Shown here one piece after another: positions 61,882 through 64,000 of a stretch of DNA of 64,000 nucleotides; position 1 is the first letter of the stretch; every line of letters begins with the position of its first letter. A program made the translations under genes and the position numbers. The DNA lies in the NCBI GenBank assembly GCA_017308135.1, contig JAFKFM010000007.1, forward strand, positions 514,001 to 578,000, written 5' to 3'. The notes beneath the pieces are model-generated. The model saw only the letters and a list, made by a program, of their open reading frames with translations, did not search any database and had not been told where the DNA came from. This stretch comes from Alphaproteobacteria bacterium (GTDB taxonomy: Bacteria > Pseudomonadota > Alphaproteobacteria > CACIAM-22H2).

Positions 61882-62754
61882 ATGGAAACGCGTCGCGCCG
61901 AATTTTGGGTGCCGTATCGGCTGATTGCGCCGGCGGTGGCACTGGAGGCTGGCTTGGTGATCGGGCCGCTTCTGGTCGGCTTCTGGTACAGCCTTCACAA
62001 TGTCCGTTTCTTCCAGATCCGATCCTTCGTCGGCTGGGACAACTATGCGCGCGTCGTCACCTCGCCCGAGGTTCTGGGAAGCCTCGCTGCGACGGCGATC
62101 TTCGCCTTCTTCTCGCTGATATTGACCTTCGCATTGGGATTCGCATTGGCGTTGTGGCTGGAGCGCGACGGACGTTCGGCCACACTGATGCGCGCGATCG
62201 TGCTCGTTCCCTACATGATCGCGATGCTCGTCGGCTCAATGCTTCTCAAATGGCTCTTCTCCCAGGAAGCGGGATTGTCGCAACTCGCCCTTGGGCCTTT
62301 AGGCATGGGCGATGTATCGATCCTCGCCAATCCCAAATCCGCGATGGCGGCGCTGGTGTTCAACGCGATGTGGCGCGATGCGGCTTTCGCGATGATCATG
62401 TTGCTCGCCGGCCTTAAAAGCATACCGCCATCTCTGCATCTGGCCGCGCGCGTGGACGGCGCCGATGCGTGGATGCGCTTCCGGCGCATCACGCTGCCGC
62501 TGCTGCGTATCCCCATCCTGATCACGGTCGTCCGGCTGCTGATCCACTTCGTCAACATCCTGACGTTTCCACTGATCTTAACGGGCGGCGGGCCGGGCAA
62601 TTCAACCGAGGTGGTGGTGCTGCGCATGTTCCGCCTCGGCTTCCAGGACCACATTCTGGGCCCGGCCAACGCGCTGGCGATCCTGGTGTTCCTCGCCAAT
62701 CTGGCGCTGGTCGCGATGCTGCTTCTGTTGTTTCGCCGCGCGGGGAGGCTCTGA
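61882..62754 (+). CDS. Sugar-type ABC transporter permease (MalF/UgpA type)
   Basis: A 290-residue permease with six helices. It opens WVPYRLIAPAVALEAGLVIGPLLVGFWYSLH, and the EAA coupling loop is HLAARVDGADAWMRFRRITLPLLR. LILTGGGPGNSTEVVVLRMFRLGF is typical of the first permease of these systems. It is followed by the partner permease after 2 bp. Confidence 0.92.
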   Translation: METRRAEFWVPYRLIAPAVALEAGLVIGPLLVGFWYSLHNVRFFQIRSFVGWDNYARVVTSPEVLGSLAATAIFAFFSLILTFALGFALALWLERDGRSATLMRAIVLVPYMIAMLVGSMLLKWLFSQEAGLSQLALGPLGMGDVSILANPKSAMAALVFNAMWRDAAFAMIMLLAGLKSIPPSLHLAARVDGADAWMRFRRITLPLLRIPILITVVRLLIHFVNILTFPLILTGGGPGNSTEVVVLRMFRLGFQDHILGPANALAILVFLANLALVAMLLLLFRRAGRL

Positions 62755-62756
62755 TA

Positions 62757-63596
62757 ATGACCGACGTTTTCGCGCATGCTTTGCGCCGTAAGGCGGCACG
62801 CCTCGCGGTCAACGCGCTGATCGGATTGTTCGCGCTGCTGCCGATCCTGTGGGGTTTTCTGTCGTCGCTGAAGCCGACCGATAAGATCGTCGAGTTTCCG
62901 CCGCGCCTACTGCCCGAGAATCCGACGCTTGAGCATTACGTGCGTATCTTCGCCGACAACGCAGCCTATTTCATCGCCAACAGTATCGCCGTCTCGGCCG
63001 CAAGCGTCCTCCTGACGTTGGCGCTGGGAGCGCTTGCCGGATATGCGATCGCGCGCTTCCGATTTCCCGGCCGCGACACGTTGATGGTCTCGACCGTTGC
63101 GGTCATGTCGATCCCGATCGCCTCGTTGCTCGTGCCCACATTTACGCTCCTCAGCGCCACCGGTCTCGCCGATACGCGCCTGGGGCTCGTGTTGCTCTAT
63201 TCGGCCTACCAGCTGCCGGTCGTCGTGTGGATGCTCTACGGTTATTTCCTATCGCTGCCGGTGGAGGTGGAGAACGCCGCGCGCGTCGACGGCTGCTCGC
63301 CGACGCGCACCCTGTTCAAGGTCGTGCTGCCGCTTTCGAAACCCGGCTTGGTCGCGGCGGGTTTGTTCGTGCTGGTCTTCGCTTGGAACGACTTCGTCGT
63401 CGCGGTGACGATGACGTCGAGTGAGACCGCGCGAACCTTCCCCGTGGCGATCTATTTCTATCTCGGCTTCTACGGCCGGGAATGGGGCCCGCTTTTGGCG
63501 GCGTCCATCGTCTCGATCGTGCCCATCGTCGCGATCTTCGTGTTTCTCCAGCGGCATTTCGTCTCCGGTTTGACCGGCGGCGGCGTGAAGGGTTGA
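62757..63596 (+). CDS. Sugar-type ABC transporter permease (MalG/UgpE type)
   Basis: A 279-residue permease with six helices: LIGLFALLPILWGFLSSLKPTD at the start, NSIAVSAASVLLTLALGALAGYAIARFRFPG, and the EAA loop EVENAARVDGCSPTRTLFKVVLPLSKPGL. It pairs with the MalF-type partner. GGGGAGG lies 10 nt before the ATG at 62757. Confidence 0.93.
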   Translation: MTDVFAHALRRKAARLAVNALIGLFALLPILWGFLSSLKPTDKIVEFPPRLLPENPTLEHYVRIFADNAAYFIANSIAVSAASVLLTLALGALAGYAIARFRFPGRDTLMVSTVAVMSIPIASLLVPTFTLLSATGLADTRLGLVLLYSAYQLPVVVWMLYGYFLSLPVEVENAARVDGCSPTRTLFKVVLPLSKPGLVAAGLFVLVFAWNDFVVAVTMTSSETARTFPVAIYFYLGFYGREWGPLLAASIVSIVPIVAIFVFLQRHFVSGLTGGGVKG

Positions 63597-63599
63597 GCC

Positions 63600-64000
63600 A
63601 TGTCGGCTGTACGTTTCAGCGGCGTCTCCAAAAACTACGGCCCCGTCGTTGCGTTGGCGGGTCTCGATCTCGACGTGGCGGAGGGCGAGTTCCTGTCGCT
63701 GCTGGGCCCGTCGGGCTCGGGCAAGTCGACGACACTAGGCTTGCTCGCGGGCTTGATCGACGCCGACGGCGGCAAAATCGAGATCGCCGGACGCGACGTA
63801 ACGGCGCTCCCGCCCGAAAAGCGCGATCTGGCGATGGTGTTCCAGAACTACGCGCTCTATCCGCATCTCACGGTGATGGAGAACATTGCCTTCCCGCTGG
63901 AGGCGCGCAAACCCAAGCCCGACGCCGGCGAAATCCGTCGCAAGGTCGAGGCGGTCGCGCAGGCGCTGGGTATCGGCGCGCTGCTCGCGCGCTATCCGCG
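63600..64000 (+). CDS. Sugar-type ABC transporter ATPase (UgpC/MalK type), 5' part
   Basis: The first 133 codons of an ATPase that runs off the right edge. It starts with ATG at 63600, 3 bp after the permease stop. Walker A GPSGSGKSTT is near residue 40, and the Q-loop LAMVFQNYALYPHLTVMENIAFPLEARK is the usual MalK/UgpC stretch. Signature, Walker B and the C-terminal OB domain lie outside the window. Confidence 0.93.
   Translation, partial: MSAVRFSGVSKNYGPVVALAGLDLDVAEGEFLSLLGPSGSGKSTTLGLLAGLIDADGGKIEIAGRDVTALPPEKRDLAMVFQNYALYPHLTVMENIAFPLEARKPKPDAGEIRRKVEAVAQALGIGALLARYP

Noticed and set aside
1..64000. CRISPR arrays, insertion sequences, prophage or toxin-antitoxin modules
   Set aside because: No regularly spaced repeats, transposase or integrase reading frames, or paired small toxin genes were seen on either strand; the RHH gene has no recognisable toxin partner.

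Overview
The window is a gene-dense, GC-rich chromosomal segment from an alphaproteobacterium. It is most likely Rhodospirillales-like, although the genus cannot be told from sequence alone. Support comes from the gene complements (urtABCDE, a BMP/Nup-type nucleoside transporter with deo genes, the ispB/DUF2007/TrmN6/S49 neighbourhood, an alphaproteobacterial-style yybP-ykoY element), the GC-rich codon use and the very compact layout. Many genes overlap by ATGA, and five convergent pairs share a 4-bp stop-codon overlap. There is no CRISPR array, insertion sequence or rRNA. The only tRNA-related sequence is a 3' half at 59108-59150.

Layout, 1-23.7 kb. After the 3' end of mnmA comes a complete heme-acquisition locus (hemP, TonB-dependent receptor, dedicated TonB, hmuSTUV) behind a Fur-like palindrome. 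On the opposite strand an eight-gene operon couples a nucleoside ABC importer (BMP lipoprotein/SBP, double ATPase, two permeases) to punA-deoC-deoA-deoB, so imported nucleosides can be phosphorolysed into central metabolism. Next are a DSD1-type PLP enzyme, an FMO-like oxidoreductase, a housekeeping block (S49 peptidase, TrmN6-like methylase, DUF2007, polyprenyl diphosphate synthase) and a chemoreceptor.

Layout, 23.8-38.4 kb. Two membrane proteins (DoxX-like and OpgC), an esterase and a polysaccharide deacetylase lead to the urea transporter urtABCDE, which is preceded by an exact sigma-54 promoter match. Then come an Fsr-type MFS exporter, a ZntA-type P-ATPase divergent from an SmtB-like zinc sensor with two operators, an Sco protein, and a TMEM165/GDT1-family Mn exporter behind a yybP-ykoY manganese riboswitch.

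Layout, 38.4-58.9 kb. This is accessory metabolism. A five-gene operon (isochorismatase-fold hydrolase, orphan SBP, SDR, cyclic amidohydrolase, alpha/beta hydrolase) divergent from a LysR regulator looks like a route for a cyclic amide or ureide of unknown identity. A pair of poorly characterised genes (HTH protein and GNAT-like protein) follows, then RHH_4, a small unknown and sodB. A large set follows with an amidohydrolase, a SelA-like PLP enzyme, a dipeptide-type ABC transporter, an M81 (MlrC-like) peptidase and an AstE/aspartoacylase-family deacylase. It suggests import and dismantling of unusual peptides or N-acyl compounds.

Layout, 58.9-64 kb. An 870-bp gene-poor, locally AT-rich stretch carries the tRNA 3' half, a probable attachment-site scar. 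After it, a FadR-type GntR regulator with paired operator-like repeats precedes a sugar-type ABC importer that runs off the right edge. A recurring theme is a strong RNA hairpin directly after the solute-binding-protein gene in three ABC operons (urt, dipeptide, sugar), which probably sets a high SBP:permease ratio.
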